From Siculibacillus lacustris (GTDB lineage Bacteria > Pseudomonadota > Alphaproteobacteria > Rhizobiales > Ancalomicrobiaceae): DNA of 64,000 bases. Location: positions 56,322 to 120,321 of the forward strand of contig NZ_SJFN01000014.1 of the NCBI RefSeq assembly GCF_004328075.1. The letters are read 5' to 3'. Below, piece after piece: positions 27,239 to 36,756 of this stretch (position 1 is its first letter; the number at the start of each line of letters is the position of its first letter). The position numbers and the translations under genes were made by a program. The notes under the pieces were generated by a model that was given only the letters and a program-made list of their open reading frames with translations, did no database searches and had not been told where the DNA came from.

Positions 27239-29248
27239 TCAGCCCTTGGTCGGGATGCCGCCGACCGCGATTCCGCCGGTCGCCGCCGGCCCGTGGACGG
27301 CCCGGATCTCCTTGGCCTCCTCGGCCAACTCCTGCTCCCGCCGGGCGAATTCCTCTTTGCGCCGGGCGATGTCCTTGGTCAGTTCGAGCACCCGCTCCCA
27401 GGTCCGCTGGTCGATCTCGGTGCCGACCATCTCGCCGTCGGCCTTCAGCTCGCGTTCCATCTGGCGCAGCTCGATGCGGTCGAGGAAGTGCCAGAAGCAG
27501 GTCTCCACATAGGTCTCGGGGGGGTGGAATTTCAAGACCTGGAAGCGCTCGCGCAGCCGATCGCCGCGCTGCTCGATCACCCGGCCGCTCGCATCGACCA
27601 CCTCCTCGCCGTGCAGCTCCTTGAGGAGAAAGAAGAAGCGCGGGTCGATGCCCTCGTAGAAGGACGACACCGAGAGGTCGGCGACCTCGGTCGCCATGCG
27701 GTAGAGCTCGCGCTTGAAGGCCTCGTGCTGGTCCAGCGCGAAGTCGAGGCCGACGATTCGCTCGGCCGCCGCCTCGAACAGGTCGGGGAACTCGACGCAC
27801 AAGCCGAGCACCACCCGCTCGAGCCCGACCAGATCGCCGCCGGGCATCGGCGGCACCTGCATCGATCCGACTTCGGGGCGGTCGCGGCCGTTGCCCTTGC
27901 CCTGCCCGAATGCGGTCTGGCCGAAGGCGCCGTTGCCGCGGCCGGCGGTGAAGGCGGCGTCGCGCCCGCGCCGTTCCGAGGTCCAGAACAGATTGGAGAG
28001 CCGCAGTCGGTAGCGCAGCTGATAGGCGCGCTGGACGCGGCCGTCGCGGATCTCGCGGACCAGATCGTCGAGCCGCTTCTCCAGCGCCGCCTTGCGCTCG
28101 GGCGTGTCGATCGGCGCCTCGCGGGTCTCGCGGTCCCACAGCACGTCGGCGAGCGGCACGGCGCGGGCGATCTCGCGCTCGAAGGCGGCGCGCCCGCCGA
28201 GCTGAATCAGTTCGTCCGGGTCCTTGCCGTCGGGCAGGAACACGAAGTTGAACGAGAAGCCGCTCTTCAGATGCGGCAGGATGCGGTCGAGCGAGCGATG
28301 CGCCGCCTTGATGCCGGCCTTGTCGCCGTCGAAACACACCAGCGGCTCGGCGGCGAAGCGCCACATCCGCTGGATCTGCTCCTCGGTGAAGGCGGTGCCG
28401 AGCGTCGCCACCACCCCGGCCATTCCCGCCTGCCACACCGCGATGGCGTCGAGATAGCCCTCGACCACCACCACCGTGCCCTGGTCATAGGCCGCGGCCT
28501 TGGCACGATGGCCGTTGAACAGGCCGAGACCCTTGTGGAACAGCTCGGTCTCGGGCGAATTCAGGTACTTCGGCTGATCGTCCGGGGCCATCGCCCGGCC
28601 GCCGAAGGCGATCACCCGGCCCTTGTCGTCCTGGATCGGGATCATCAGGCGGTTGCGGAAGCGATCATAGGACGGTCGCCCGTCCTCCGGCTGGATGATC
28701 AGGCCGGCGTCGATCATCGCCGCTTCGTCGACCCCCTTGCCCAGGAGATGGCGCTTCAGGCCGTCGCGCTCGGCCGGCGCGCAACCGATGCGGAATTCCT
28801 TGACGGTGCGCGGCTCGAGCCGTCGCCGCTCGACATAGGCCCGCGCCGCGGCGCCGGCCGACATCTTCAGCGTATCCTCATAGAACCGCGCCGCCATCTC
28901 GACCACGTCGGCGAGACTCGCCCGCTGGCGCTCGCGCGCTTCCTCGCGGGCATCCGGGCGCGGCAGCGTCACCCCGGTCTCGGCGGCCAGCCGCTCGACC
29001 GCTTCCGGGAAGGTCAGGCCTTCGGTCTCCATCAGGAAGCGGAACTGGTCGCCGTGCTTGCCCGACGAGAAGCAGTGGTAGAAGCCCTTCTGATCGTTGA
29101 CGAAGAACGACGGGGTCTTCTCGGGGTTGAACGGCGACAGCCCGGCGAACTCGCGCCCCTGGCGCCGCAATTTGACGCGCCGCCCCACCACTTCCGAAAC
29201 CGGAAGCCGTGCGCGGATCTCGTCGAGGATGTGCGGAGGAACCTTCAT
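27239..29248 (-). CDS. dnaG: DNA primase DnaG
   Basis: A 669-aa primase with the N-terminal CHC2 domain (residues 1-100) and the TOPRIM catalytic core (VVVVEGYLDAIAVWQ, then CFDGDKAGIKAA). The C-terminal helicase-interaction part includes WHFLDRIELRQMERELK. It makes the RNA primers for replication. The zinc motif is degenerate: where Cys-x2-His...Cys-x2-Cys is expected, S38, N41, C59 and S62 are seen, so one ligand of four remains. As far as I recall, this loss is common in alphaproteobacterial primases. A Gly/Arg/Gln-rich linker (residues ~430-470) separates core and C-terminus. Confidence 0.97.
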   Translation of the reverse strand: MKVPPHILDEIRARLPVSEVVGRRVKLRRQGREFAGLSPFNPEKTPSFFVNDQKGFYHCFSSGKHGDQFRFLMETEGLTFPEAVERLAAETGVTLPRPDAREEARERQRASLADVVEMAARFYEDTLKMSAGAAARAYVERRRLEPRTVKEFRIGCAPAERDGLKRHLLGKGVDEAAMIDAGLIIQPEDGRPSYDRFRNRLMIPIQDDKGRVIAFGGRAMAPDDQPKYLNSPETELFHKGLGLFNGHRAKAAAYDQGTVVVVEGYLDAIAVWQAGMAGVVATLGTAFTEEQIQRMWRFAAEPLVCFDGDKAGIKAAHRSLDRILPHLKSGFSFNFVFLPDGKDPDELIQLGGRAAFEREIARAVPLADVLWDRETREAPIDTPERKAALEKRLDDLVREIRDGRVQRAYQLRYRLRLSNLFWTSERRGRDAAFTAGRGNGAFGQTAFGQGKGNGRDRPEVGSMQVPPMPGGDLVGLERVVLGLCVEFPDLFEAAAERIVGLDFALDQHEAFKRELYRMATEVADLSVSSFYEGIDPRFFFLLKELHGEEVVDASGRVIEQRGDRLRERFQVLKFHPPETYVETCFWHFLDRIELRQMERELKADGEMVGTEIDQRTWERVLELTKDIARRKEEFARREQELAEEAKEIRAVHGPAATGGIAVGGIPTKG

Positions 29249-29280
29249 GGAGGGGGAGTATAGGGGAGGACGCGGCGCGA

Positions 29281-29439
29281 TGCGACGCGCGAGACGCCGG
29301 TGTCCACCTCGACGACGACATCCTCGCCTTCTTTCGCGAGGCCGGGCCCGGCTACCAGAAACGCATCAACGCCGTGCTGCGCGCCTACATGACCCATGCC
29401 CGCGCGCGGACTCCGCCGGACTCCGACGTCGCCGAATGA
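29281..29439 (+). pseudogene. BrnA-type antitoxin C-terminal remnant
   Basis: The last ~45 codons (VHLDDDILAFFREAGPGYQKRIN, then AVLRAYM) match the C-terminal ribbon-helix-helix part of BrnA antitoxins, whose usual form is L(D)xDxLxxFRxxGxGYQxRINAVLRxY. The normal N-terminal half (about 45 residues) is absent; the frame upstream runs into the antisense of the dnaG start with unrelated sequence. No BrnT toxin gene is nearby. I read this as the decayed end of a toxin-antitoxin pair. Expression from a local start is not excluded, because the DNA-binding domain is almost whole. Confidence 0.7.
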
Positions 29440-29448
29440 CCGTCCGCC

Positions 29449-31032
29449 TCAGGCTGAGCTCGGGCGCGACCCGGCACGGGGGGCGAGCAGCGCGGCGAGC
29501 TCGTCGGCCGGCACGCCGGGCGAGAACAGGAAGCCCTGGGCCTCGTCGGCGCCGAGGGCGCGCACGTGCTCGAGCTGCTCGACCCGCTCGATGCCCTCGA
29601 TGGTCACCCGCTTGCCGATGCCGCGGCTGAGCCGCACCACCGCCGCGACGATCTGGGCGTCGGCCTCGTTCTCCAGCATCCGCCGGACGAAGGAGGCATC
29701 GACCTTGATTCGGTCGACCGGGATGCGCTGGAGATAGCCGAGGTTGGAATAACCGGTGCCGAAGTCGTCGAGCGACACCTTGATGCCGAGAGCGCGGATC
29801 CGCTCGAGCATCCGCACCGTCTCCTCGATGTCGTCGATCAGCAGGCTCTCGGTGATCTCCAGGGTCAGCCGTTCCGCCGCGAGCCCCGAAGCCGACAGGG
29901 CCCGCCCGAGGTCGGACAGGAACGCCCAGTTGCGGAACTGCACCGGCGAGACGTTGACCGCCACCCCGACCGAACGCGGCCACCCCGCCGCCACGCCGCA
30001 GGCCTCGTTCAGCACCCAGCGGCCGATGTCGACGATCAGCCCGGTCTCCTCGGCGATGTCGATGAACTCGATCGGCGTCACCAGCCCCCGCGACGGCGAC
30101 CGCCAACGGATCAGCGCCTCGCAGCCGACCGCCCGCTCGCTGGCGATGTCGTAGATCGGCTGATAGTGCAGGACGAATTCGCCGGCCTCGAGCGCCCGCG
30201 CCAGATCGCGCTCGAGATCGGAGCGCCGTCGCATCGCGGCGTCCATCTCGTCGTCGAACCGCACCCAGCTGTTGCCGGTGCGAGCCTTGGCGACATAGAG
30301 CGCCACGTCGGCCCGCCGCAACAGTTCACGCGACGACAGATCTTCGGTGATTCGGCAGACGCCGACGCTGACGCCGATCTGAATCGCCGCATCGCCGACC
30401 ATGAACGGCCGTTCGAACAGCGCCCCGACTTCGGAGGCCGGTTCGCTGTCGGGGGTCAGCGTGTCGGGCGGCACGATCATCGCGAATTCGTCGCCGCCGA
30501 GCCGATGCAGCAACCACCCGCGCCATTCGAACACCCGCCGCAATTCGCCGGCGATCTCCTTCAGCAGGGCGTCGCCGACCACGTGGCCGAGCGTGTCGTT
30601 GACGTTCTTGAACTTGTCGAGGTCGAACATCATCAGCACGCCGGCGCAGGCCGTTCCGCCGTCGAGCACGTCGAACAGGAAGGCGCGGTTGGGCAGGCCG
30701 GTGAGGTCGTCGTGGAAGGCGCGGTGGCGCATCTCGGCTTCCGCCGCGCGGCGGGCGGCGAGTTCGTCCTCGAGCGACGCCCGCGACCGACCCACCAGAT
30801 AAAAGGACGCCCCCTGCACCAGCGGCGACAGAGCGATGATCCACAGGAGCGGGTTGCCGACGAACATCGCCTCGGTGGTCAGCGCGGTGACCGGCAGTCC
30901 GCGCTCGGCGAGCGAGATCATCACCCCCAACACGACGAAGCTGCCGCCGAACGCCGCACCGAACAAGAGATAGAGCCTCGGAGTGCGCAGGCGGAAGCCC
31001 AAGAAGGTTCGTTCGGATGTTCGGCCCGACAT
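29449..31032 (-). CDS. GGDEF-EAL cyclic-di-GMP signalling protein
   Basis: A 527-aa membrane protein. Two hydrophobic segments (about residues 20-42 and 55-80) are followed by a GGDEF domain with intact GGDEF at residues 179-183 and no RxxD inhibitory site. An EAL domain starts with EALIRW at 305-310 and continues with NVSPVQF, EITESLL, DDFGTGYSNL, KVDASFV and TIEGIE. Both catalytic motifs look intact, so it could make and break c-di-GMP. It has no periplasmic sensor domain of note. An AT-rich control region lies upstream. Confidence 0.93.
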   Translation of the reverse strand: MSGRTSERTFLGFRLRTPRLYLLFGAAFGGSFVVLGVMISLAERGLPVTALTTEAMFVGNPLLWIIALSPLVQGASFYLVGRSRASLEDELAARRAAEAEMRHRAFHDDLTGLPNRAFLFDVLDGGTACAGVLMMFDLDKFKNVNDTLGHVVGDALLKEIAGELRRVFEWRGWLLHRLGGDEFAMIVPPDTLTPDSEPASEVGALFERPFMVGDAAIQIGVSVGVCRITEDLSSRELLRRADVALYVAKARTGNSWVRFDDEMDAAMRRRSDLERDLARALEAGEFVLHYQPIYDIASERAVGCEALIRWRSPSRGLVTPIEFIDIAEETGLIVDIGRWVLNEACGVAAGWPRSVGVAVNVSPVQFRNWAFLSDLGRALSASGLAAERLTLEITESLLIDDIEETVRMLERIRALGIKVSLDDFGTGYSNLGYLQRIPVDRIKVDASFVRRMLENEADAQIVAAVVRLSRGIGKRVTIEGIERVEQLEHVRALGADEAQGFLFSPGVPADELAALLAPRAGSRPSSA

Positions 31033-31463
31033 CTGTAGCCAGCTCTCCTGCCGCTAGACCCCAGAGGCGGGGGGTTTACAGTCCTCCCCGCGCTCGGTCT
31101 CACGGGATGCCACACTGGCCGGCAAACGAAAGCCTTACGTGTCGAACGTTGTAAAGAGAAGGATTTCACACAACGGCAGCTTTGAAAAGATGTCGCATTC
31201 GAATATTTACGTAAGATTGCACGATGAGGCATGGGACTTGCAGGATCTCACATAGGTATATCTATTTATTACCTAGCGTAAACTTGGACGTATTGCCGAC
31301 CGTGCGCGCCGACGCCGCAACTACTGCGTTGCAGTGAGCTCCGCCGACCCACCGGAACGGGCGCTCGCCGAGACCGGCGTCGCGACGGGCGAATCGCCTC
31401 CCGTCGCACCGGTCGGCGCCGTTCGGGGCATGATCGCGGGCGCGCCCCGTCGCGGCGCGGCGT
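31033..31463. other. AT-rich intergenic region upstream of the GGDEF-EAL gene
   Basis: This 431-bp gap contains a stretch (about 31,130-31,330) far richer in A/T than the rest of the window. Within it TAGGTA and TACCTA (31253-31275) form an inverted repeat around an 11-nt A/T spacer. It likely contains the minus-strand promoter of the GGDEF-EAL gene. No coding sequence is seen. Confidence 0.5.
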
Positions 31464-31916
31464 TCAGGCGGTCAGCGCCGCCTTGACCAGACCGCTGGCC
31501 TTTCCGAAGTCCATGCGTCCGGCGAAGCGCTCCTTGAGCGCCGCCATCACCCGCCCCATGTCCTTCGGGCCGGCCGCCCCGAGTTCGCCGACCAGCGCGG
31601 CGATCGCCGCCGCGGCTTCCGCCTCGTCCATCTGGCGCGGCATGAATTCGCGGATCACCGCGATCTCCTCGCGCTCCTTCGCCGCCAGTTCCGGGCGCCC
31701 GCCCTCGTCGTAGAGCCGCGCCGAATCCTCGCGGCTCTTGACCAGCTTGGCGAGCAACTCGGCAATCTCGGCGTCCGAAATGTGCTCGGCGCCGCCGGTC
31801 CGCCCGGCGATGTCCTTGTCCTTGATCGCCGCGCCGATCATCCGGAGCGTCGACAGGCGGGCCTTTTCGCCCGCCTTCATCGCCACTTTCACCGCCGCGT
31901 TCAGTTCGTCGCGCAT
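31464..31916 (-). CDS. GatB/YqeY domain-containing protein
   Basis: A 150-aa YqeY-type protein (RDELNAAVKVAMKAGEKARL at the start, LVKSREDSARLYDEGGRPELAAKE, MGRVMAALKERFAGRMDFGKAS). It is homologous to the tail domain of the amidotransferase subunit GatB and is thought to act in tRNA-dependent amidation or tRNA handling. The ATG at 31916 has GGAGG 5 nt upstream; an in-frame ATG 12 nt earlier is less well placed. It is divergent from carA, an order often seen in Rhizobiales. Confidence 0.92.
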   Translation of the reverse strand: MRDELNAAVKVAMKAGEKARLSTLRMIGAAIKDKDIAGRTGGAEHISDAEIAELLAKLVKSREDSARLYDEGGRPELAAKEREEIAVIREFMPRQMDEAEAAAAIAALVGELGAAGPKDMGRVMAALKERFAGRMDFGKASGLVKAALTA

Positions 31917-32210
31917 CACACCCTCCATTTCACCGACCTGCCCCGGGCACGGTCGCCTCGTCGTCGTTCGAGGCTCGATGTCTACACCTTGCCCGTCGGC
32001 GACGCGACGCCCGCGCGAGCGCGCCGGAGCGAGGGGGCTGCCGAGCGCGGCGCCCGTGTTGACCGCGCCGGGGCCTTCCCGATATACCCCGGGCGATGAG
32101 CGGACGACGACCTTCGCGGGGTCGGACGTCGTGTGCCCGGAGATCGGTGGATCGATCCCGGGCGATCCGCGTGGCTCCCTCGAAGAGCCGACCCCCGGCG
32201 GGACGAAGAC

Positions 32211-33440
32211 ATGACCGAGACCATCGGAGCCGGCACCGTTCCGGCGAGCGACGCCTGGGCCGAGCCGAAGCCGACCGCCGTGCTGGTCCTGGCCGACGGA
32301 ACCGTCATCGAGGGCGTCGGCTTCGGCGCCGTCGGCGAGGCGGTCGGCGAGGTGTGTTTCAACACCGCCATCACCGGCTACCAGGAGATCCTGAGCGATC
32401 CGTCCTACGCCGGACAGATCATCACCTTCACCTTCCCCCACGTCGGCAACATCGGCGTCAACGACGAGGACATCGAGACCGTCAACATGGCCTCGAGCTC
32501 CGGGGTGCGCGGCTGCATCCTCAAGGCGTCGATCACCGAGCCGTCGAACTGGCGCGCCGCCCGCAATCTCGACGCCTGGCTGAAGGCCCGCGGCATCGTC
32601 GGCCTGTCGGGCATCGACACCCGGGCGCTGACCGCGCTGATCCGCGAGAAGGGCATGCCCAACGCGGTGGTCGCCCACGCCCCCGACGGCGTCTTCGATC
32701 TCGACCGGCTGAAGGCCGAAGCCGCGGCCTGGCCGGGCCTCGAGGGCATGGATCTGGTGCCGATGGTCACCTGCGGCCAGTCCTTCACCTGGGACGAGAC
32801 CACCTGGGCCTGGCCCGAGGGCTACGGGCACCGCGGCGCCGAGACCGCCCACGTCGTCGCCATCGATTTCGGGGTCAAGCGCAACATCCTGCGGCTGCTC
32901 GCCGACGCCGGCGCCCGCGTCACCGTGCTGCCGGCCACCGCCACCGCCGAGGAGGTGTTCGCGCTCGCGCCCGACGGCGTGTTCCTGTCGAACGGCCCCG
33001 GCGACCCGGCCGAGACCGGCAAATATGCCGTGCCGACCATCCGCGCGGTGATCGATGCCGGCCTGCCGACCTTCGGCATCTGCCTCGGCCACCAGATGCT
33101 CGGTCTGGCGCTCGGCGCCAAGACCCTGAAGATGCATCAGGGCCATCACGGCGCCAATCACCCGGTCAAGGACTTCACCACCGACAAGGTCGAGATCACC
33201 TCGATGAACCACGGCTTCGCGGTCGACCGCGACACCTTGCCGGCCGGCGTCGTCGAGACCCACGTGTCGCTGTTCGACGGCACCAACTGCGGCATCGCCG
33301 TCGAGGGCAAGCCGGTGTTCTCGGTGCAGTACCACCCCGAGGCCTCGCCCGGCCCCCGCGACAGCCACTACCTGTTCACCCGCTTCATGAACCTGATTCG
33401 GGCGCGCAAGGGTCAGCCGGCGCTGCCCGAGCGGGGCTGA
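32211..33440 (+). CDS. carA: Carbamoyl-phosphate synthase small subunit
   Basis: A 409-aa glutamine amidotransferase subunit. The N-terminal CPSase small-chain domain ([24 protein letters not shown]) is followed by a class I GATase domain. Its nucleophile is the cysteine in [15 protein letters not shown], and the His/Glu pair is in YHPEASPGP. It supplies ammonia to CarB for arginine and pyrimidine synthesis. carB lies over 5 kb downstream on the same strand, separated by three genes on the opposite strand, so the two subunits need separate promoters. Confidence 0.97.
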   Translation: MTETIGAGTVPASDAWAEPKPTAVLVLADGTVIEGVGFGAVGEAVGEVCFNTAITGYQEILSDPSYAGQIITFTFPHVGNIGVNDEDIETVNMASSSGVRGCILKASITEPSNWRAARNLDAWLKARGIVGLSGIDTRALTALIREKGMPNAVVAHAPDGVFDLDRLKAEAAAWPGLEGMDLVPMVTCGQSFTWDETTWAWPEGYGHRGAETAHVVAIDFGVKRNILRLLADAGARVTVLPATATAEEVFALAPDGVFLSNGPGDPAETGKYAVPTIRAVIDAGLPTFGICLGHQMLGLALGAKTLKMHQGHHGANHPVKDFTTDKVEITSMNHGFAVDRDTLPAGVVETHVSLFDGTNCGIAVEGKPVFSVQYHPEASPGPRDSHYLFTRFMNLIRARKGQPALPERG

Positions 33441-33491
33441 AGCCCCGCAGAGCGGCGGCCGGCACGAAGCCCGCCGCCGGTCGAACGTCGA

Positions 33492-35471
33492 TCACGCCGC
33501 CCCGAGGGTCGCGACGAAGGTGGCGACCTCGTCCTTGAGCTTGCCCGCCCGCGCGGTCAGGCTGTTGGAGAGATCCATCAGCTGGGTCGAGGCGGCGCCG
33601 GTCATCTCCGCGGCCTGACCCACCCCGGCGATGTTGTCGGTCACCATCTCGGTACCCTGCGCGGCCCGCAGCGTGTTGCCGGCGATCTCGCGCGACGCCG
33701 ACCCTTGCGCCTCGACCGCCGAGGCCACCTGATCGGAGATCGCGCGGATCTGCTCGACCGTCGCGGCGATGGTGCCGATCGATCCGACGGTCCGCTCGGT
33801 CGCCGATTGGATCTCGCCGATCTTGGCGCCGATCACCTCGGTCGCCTTGGTGGTCTGATTGGCGAGCTGCTTCACTTCCGCCGCGACCACCGCGAAGCCC
33901 TTGCCGGCGTCGCCGGCCCGGGCCGCTTCGATCGTCGCGTTGAGCGCCAACAGGTTGGTCTGCGCCGCGATCGAATTGATCAGCTCGACGACCTGACCGA
34001 TCGCTTCCGCCGACTGCGACAGCTCGTCGATGTTGGACTTGGTCGCCCCGGCCTCTTCGGCCGCCTGATTGGCGATCCGCGCCGCCTGCCCGACCTTGGT
34101 CGAGATGTCGTGCACCGCGGCGTTCATCGCTTCCGCCGCGGAGGCGACCGTGCGCACGTTGGCCGAGGCTTCTTCCGCCGCACCGGCCACCGTCTGGGTC
34201 TGGCGCGCCGTCTCTTCCGCGGTCGCCGACAGGCTCTGGGCGGCGACCTGCACGTCGTTGGAGGACTCGACGAAGCTGTTGGAGATCTCCGCCATCTGGA
34301 GGGCGAAGTGCTGCGCCGCCTCGTTGCGCACCCGCAGACGCGTCGCCTCTTCGGTCCGCCCGCGCTCCTGGGCGGCGCGCATCTCGGCGGCCTCGGCCAG
34401 GGCGATGCGCAGCTTCTCGAGCGACCGCGCCATCTCGCCGATCTCGTCGCGACGCTCGAGCGAAGCGATCGCCCCGTCGTAGCGGCCGGCAGCCAACTCG
34501 TCCATCGACACGTCGAGGGCCCGGATCGGCGTGCCGAGGTGCTTGGCCAGCGCCAGCGCCGTCACCACCCCGAGGATCGCCACGCCCAGGAGGACGATCA
34601 GCAGCGTCCGCACCGCGGTATTGTGGGCCTCGACGAAGGTCGTGGCGTCCATGGCGATCTCGATCGTGCCGATCACCTTGCCGGAATAGTTCTTGAGCGG
34701 CCCGGCGGCCACCGCCACGGGGCGTCCCGCGAGCTCGGTCATCACCAACTGCGACACCTGGGTCATCGCCCCGGTGTGGGTGCCGATGTCGAGCAGGCTC
34801 TTTTCCGGGAAGGTCGAAGCGATCGTCTGCAGCTTTCCGGGGGTGACCACATGCACCGCCAGATCGACGTGGATGATCTGTTTCAGATCGGCCAGCGAGT
34901 TCGCGTCGAAGGCCGAACCGACGTCGGCGATGCCGACCAGCTTGCCGTCGGCGAGCACCGGCACGGAGGCGAAGATCGAGAGGTTGTCGAGACCGGGTTC
35001 GATGCCGACCCGCGGCTGGCCGGAATCGATCACGTCGCGGACCATCAGGCGGCGGGCCGTCACGTCGTCGCCGAAGTTGGCCGGCAGATGGACCCGGGCG
35101 AAATTGGTGCCGTCGAGGTTCTGGAAGCTCATCGTGCTGAGACGCAGCCGCTCCCGGGCGTTCGCGAAGACCCCCTTCATCGCCTCGATCAGCCCGGCGC
35201 GGTCCTTGGTCACGAAGGCCTTGGCCACCCGCGGATCGTTGGCGACGATGGAGCTCGCGGCCAGCGCCCGCGCCCCGCGTTCGCCGATCGTCGCGACCAC
35301 CGCCTCGTAGCGCTGGGTCAGGGCCCCTTCGATCGCCGTTTCGCTGAGCGACTTCTGTTGCAAGTACCCCGCGAGTCCCACGGCGGCGGCCGTCAGCATC
35401 AGAACGGTAATGACCGAAGCCAACAACTTCCAACGGATACTGGTCAGCCGCACGCCGGATAAGAGATTCAA
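33492..35471 (-). CDS. Methyl-accepting chemotaxis protein, dCache-type sensor
   Basis: About 659 aa. The layout is a membrane segment near residues 18-36, a large periplasmic domain of double-Cache type ([43 protein letters not shown]), a second membrane segment near 290-312, HAMP, and the signalling domain with hairpin tip [18 protein letters not shown]. No C-terminal CheR-docking pentapeptide is present. No ATG is available at the start. I prefer TTG at 35471, which has GGGAG 8 nt upstream; TTG at 35486 gives five more residues. Confidence 0.9.
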   Translation of the reverse strand: MNLLSGVRLTSIRWKLLASVITVLMLTAAAVGLAGYLQQKSLSETAIEGALTQRYEAVVATIGERGARALAASSIVANDPRVAKAFVTKDRAGLIEAMKGVFANARERLRLSTMSFQNLDGTNFARVHLPANFGDDVTARRLMVRDVIDSGQPRVGIEPGLDNLSIFASVPVLADGKLVGIADVGSAFDANSLADLKQIIHVDLAVHVVTPGKLQTIASTFPEKSLLDIGTHTGAMTQVSQLVMTELAGRPVAVAAGPLKNYSGKVIGTIEIAMDATTFVEAHNTAVRTLLIVLLGVAILGVVTALALAKHLGTPIRALDVSMDELAAGRYDGAIASLERRDEIGEMARSLEKLRIALAEAAEMRAAQERGRTEEATRLRVRNEAAQHFALQMAEISNSFVESSNDVQVAAQSLSATAEETARQTQTVAGAAEEASANVRTVASAAEAMNAAVHDISTKVGQAARIANQAAEEAGATKSNIDELSQSAEAIGQVVELINSIAAQTNLLALNATIEAARAGDAGKGFAVVAAEVKQLANQTTKATEVIGAKIGEIQSATERTVGSIGTIAATVEQIRAISDQVASAVEAQGSASREIAGNTLRAAQGTEMVTDNIAGVGQAAEMTGAASTQLMDLSNSLTARAGKLKDEVATFVATLGAA

Positions 35472-35624
35472 CGGACCCACTCCCAATCATGTGATCTTTG
35501 GGAGAGAGCCTAGTCTGCCATTCGAGAAATATCCGTTAACTCGTCTGACAGGTCGATGCTTGACCCAAGGTCATGTCGACGCGACGAGTCCTCTGCGCGC
35601 CGCGACCGGATCCTGCGCCGCCAC

Positions 35625-36584
35625 TCACAGGTTGGGCGCCTTGAACGTGTCGCAGGACTTCATGCGACCGCTCTCGAAGCCGATCTTGAACCACCGCACC
35701 CGCTGTTCCGACGAGCCGTGGGTGAAGCTGTCGGGCACGACGTAGCCGCGCGTGGACTTCTGGATCGAATCGTCGCCGATCCGGCTGGCGGCATTGAGTG
35801 CCTGCTCGATGTCGCCCGGCTCGATGAAGTCGCGTTCCTTCTGCGCCTCGTGCGCCCACACTCCGGCGAAACAGTCGGCCTGCAGCTCGACCTTGACCGA
35901 GGCGCGGTTCTGCTCGCGTTCGCTCATCTTGGCGCGCGCCTGATTGAAGGCCGGCAGGATGCCGATCAGATCCTGCACCCGGTGACCGATCTCGTGGGCG
36001 ATGACATAGGCCTGGGCGAAGTCGCCCGGCGCCTTGAAGCGCGTCTTGAGCTCGTCGTAGAAGGCGAGGTCGATGTAGACCTTGCCGTCGGCCGGGCAAT
36101 AGAACGGCCCGGAGGAGCGATCGGCCTGACCGCAGCCCGACCGCGTCGACCCCGTGAACATCACCAGAGTCGGCTCGCGGTAGCGCATGCCGGCCGCCTT
36201 GGGCACCAGTTCACCCGCCTGGGCCGGCAGGATCTCGGCCCAGCGATCTTCGGTGTCGCCGAGGACCACCGCCACGAAGCGCGTCAACTGGTCGGTGCGC
36301 GCCGGGCTGCGCGGCGCGCTCCCGTGCGACGGGCCTTGGGCCATCCGCGGCTGGCCGGGGCCGACCGGCATCCCCGACAAGAGCGTCAGCGGATTGATGC
36401 CCAGCACCCAGGCGACGATCAGCATGATGACGATCGTGCCGATGCCGCCGCCGCCGAGGTTGATCGGCAGACCGCCGAAACCGCCGCCGCCGAAGCCGCC
36501 GCCCGGGCCCCCGTCGCCGCCGTCGCCACCCTCGTCGCGACGATCCTCGATGTTGCCGCTCTCCCGATGGCCGTCCCAACGCAT
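35625..36584 (-). CDS. Neutral zinc metallopeptidase, YpfJ family
   Basis: A 319-aa protein with a Gly-rich cytoplasmic N-terminus (GGDGGDGGPGGGFGGGG), one membrane anchor near residues 50-68 (IGTIVIMLIVAWVLGI), and the extracytoplasmic peptidase domain. The HEXXH zinc motif is HEIGH in AYVIAHEIGHRVQDLIG. ELQADCFAGVWAH supplies the third-ligand region, and STRGYVVPDSFTHGSS closes the domain. These features match PF04228. The substrate is unknown. It lies between two chemoreceptor genes, all on the minus strand. Confidence 0.92.
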   Translation of the reverse strand: MRWDGHRESGNIEDRRDEGGDGGDGGPGGGFGGGGFGGLPINLGGGGIGTIVIMLIVAWVLGINPLTLLSGMPVGPGQPRMAQGPSHGSAPRSPARTDQLTRFVAVVLGDTEDRWAEILPAQAGELVPKAAGMRYREPTLVMFTGSTRSGCGQADRSSGPFYCPADGKVYIDLAFYDELKTRFKAPGDFAQAYVIAHEIGHRVQDLIGILPAFNQARAKMSEREQNRASVKVELQADCFAGVWAHEAQKERDFIEPGDIEQALNAASRIGDDSIQKSTRGYVVPDSFTHGSSEQRVRWFKIGFESGRMKSCDTFKAPNL

Positions 36585-36756
36585 CGCCGTGCCCCTTCGC
36601 CGCCGCCGGACGTCGCGCGCCCGAACCGCGCTCTTATACCGCGCCGAGGCAGCCACACGGAAGACGTCGTGCGGCCGCCTCGGGGGCAAGCGCCGACGGC
36701 GGCTCGAGGTTCCCCTCGCGCCGCCGTCGGTTCGATCGGATCGTCGTCGGATCGCC

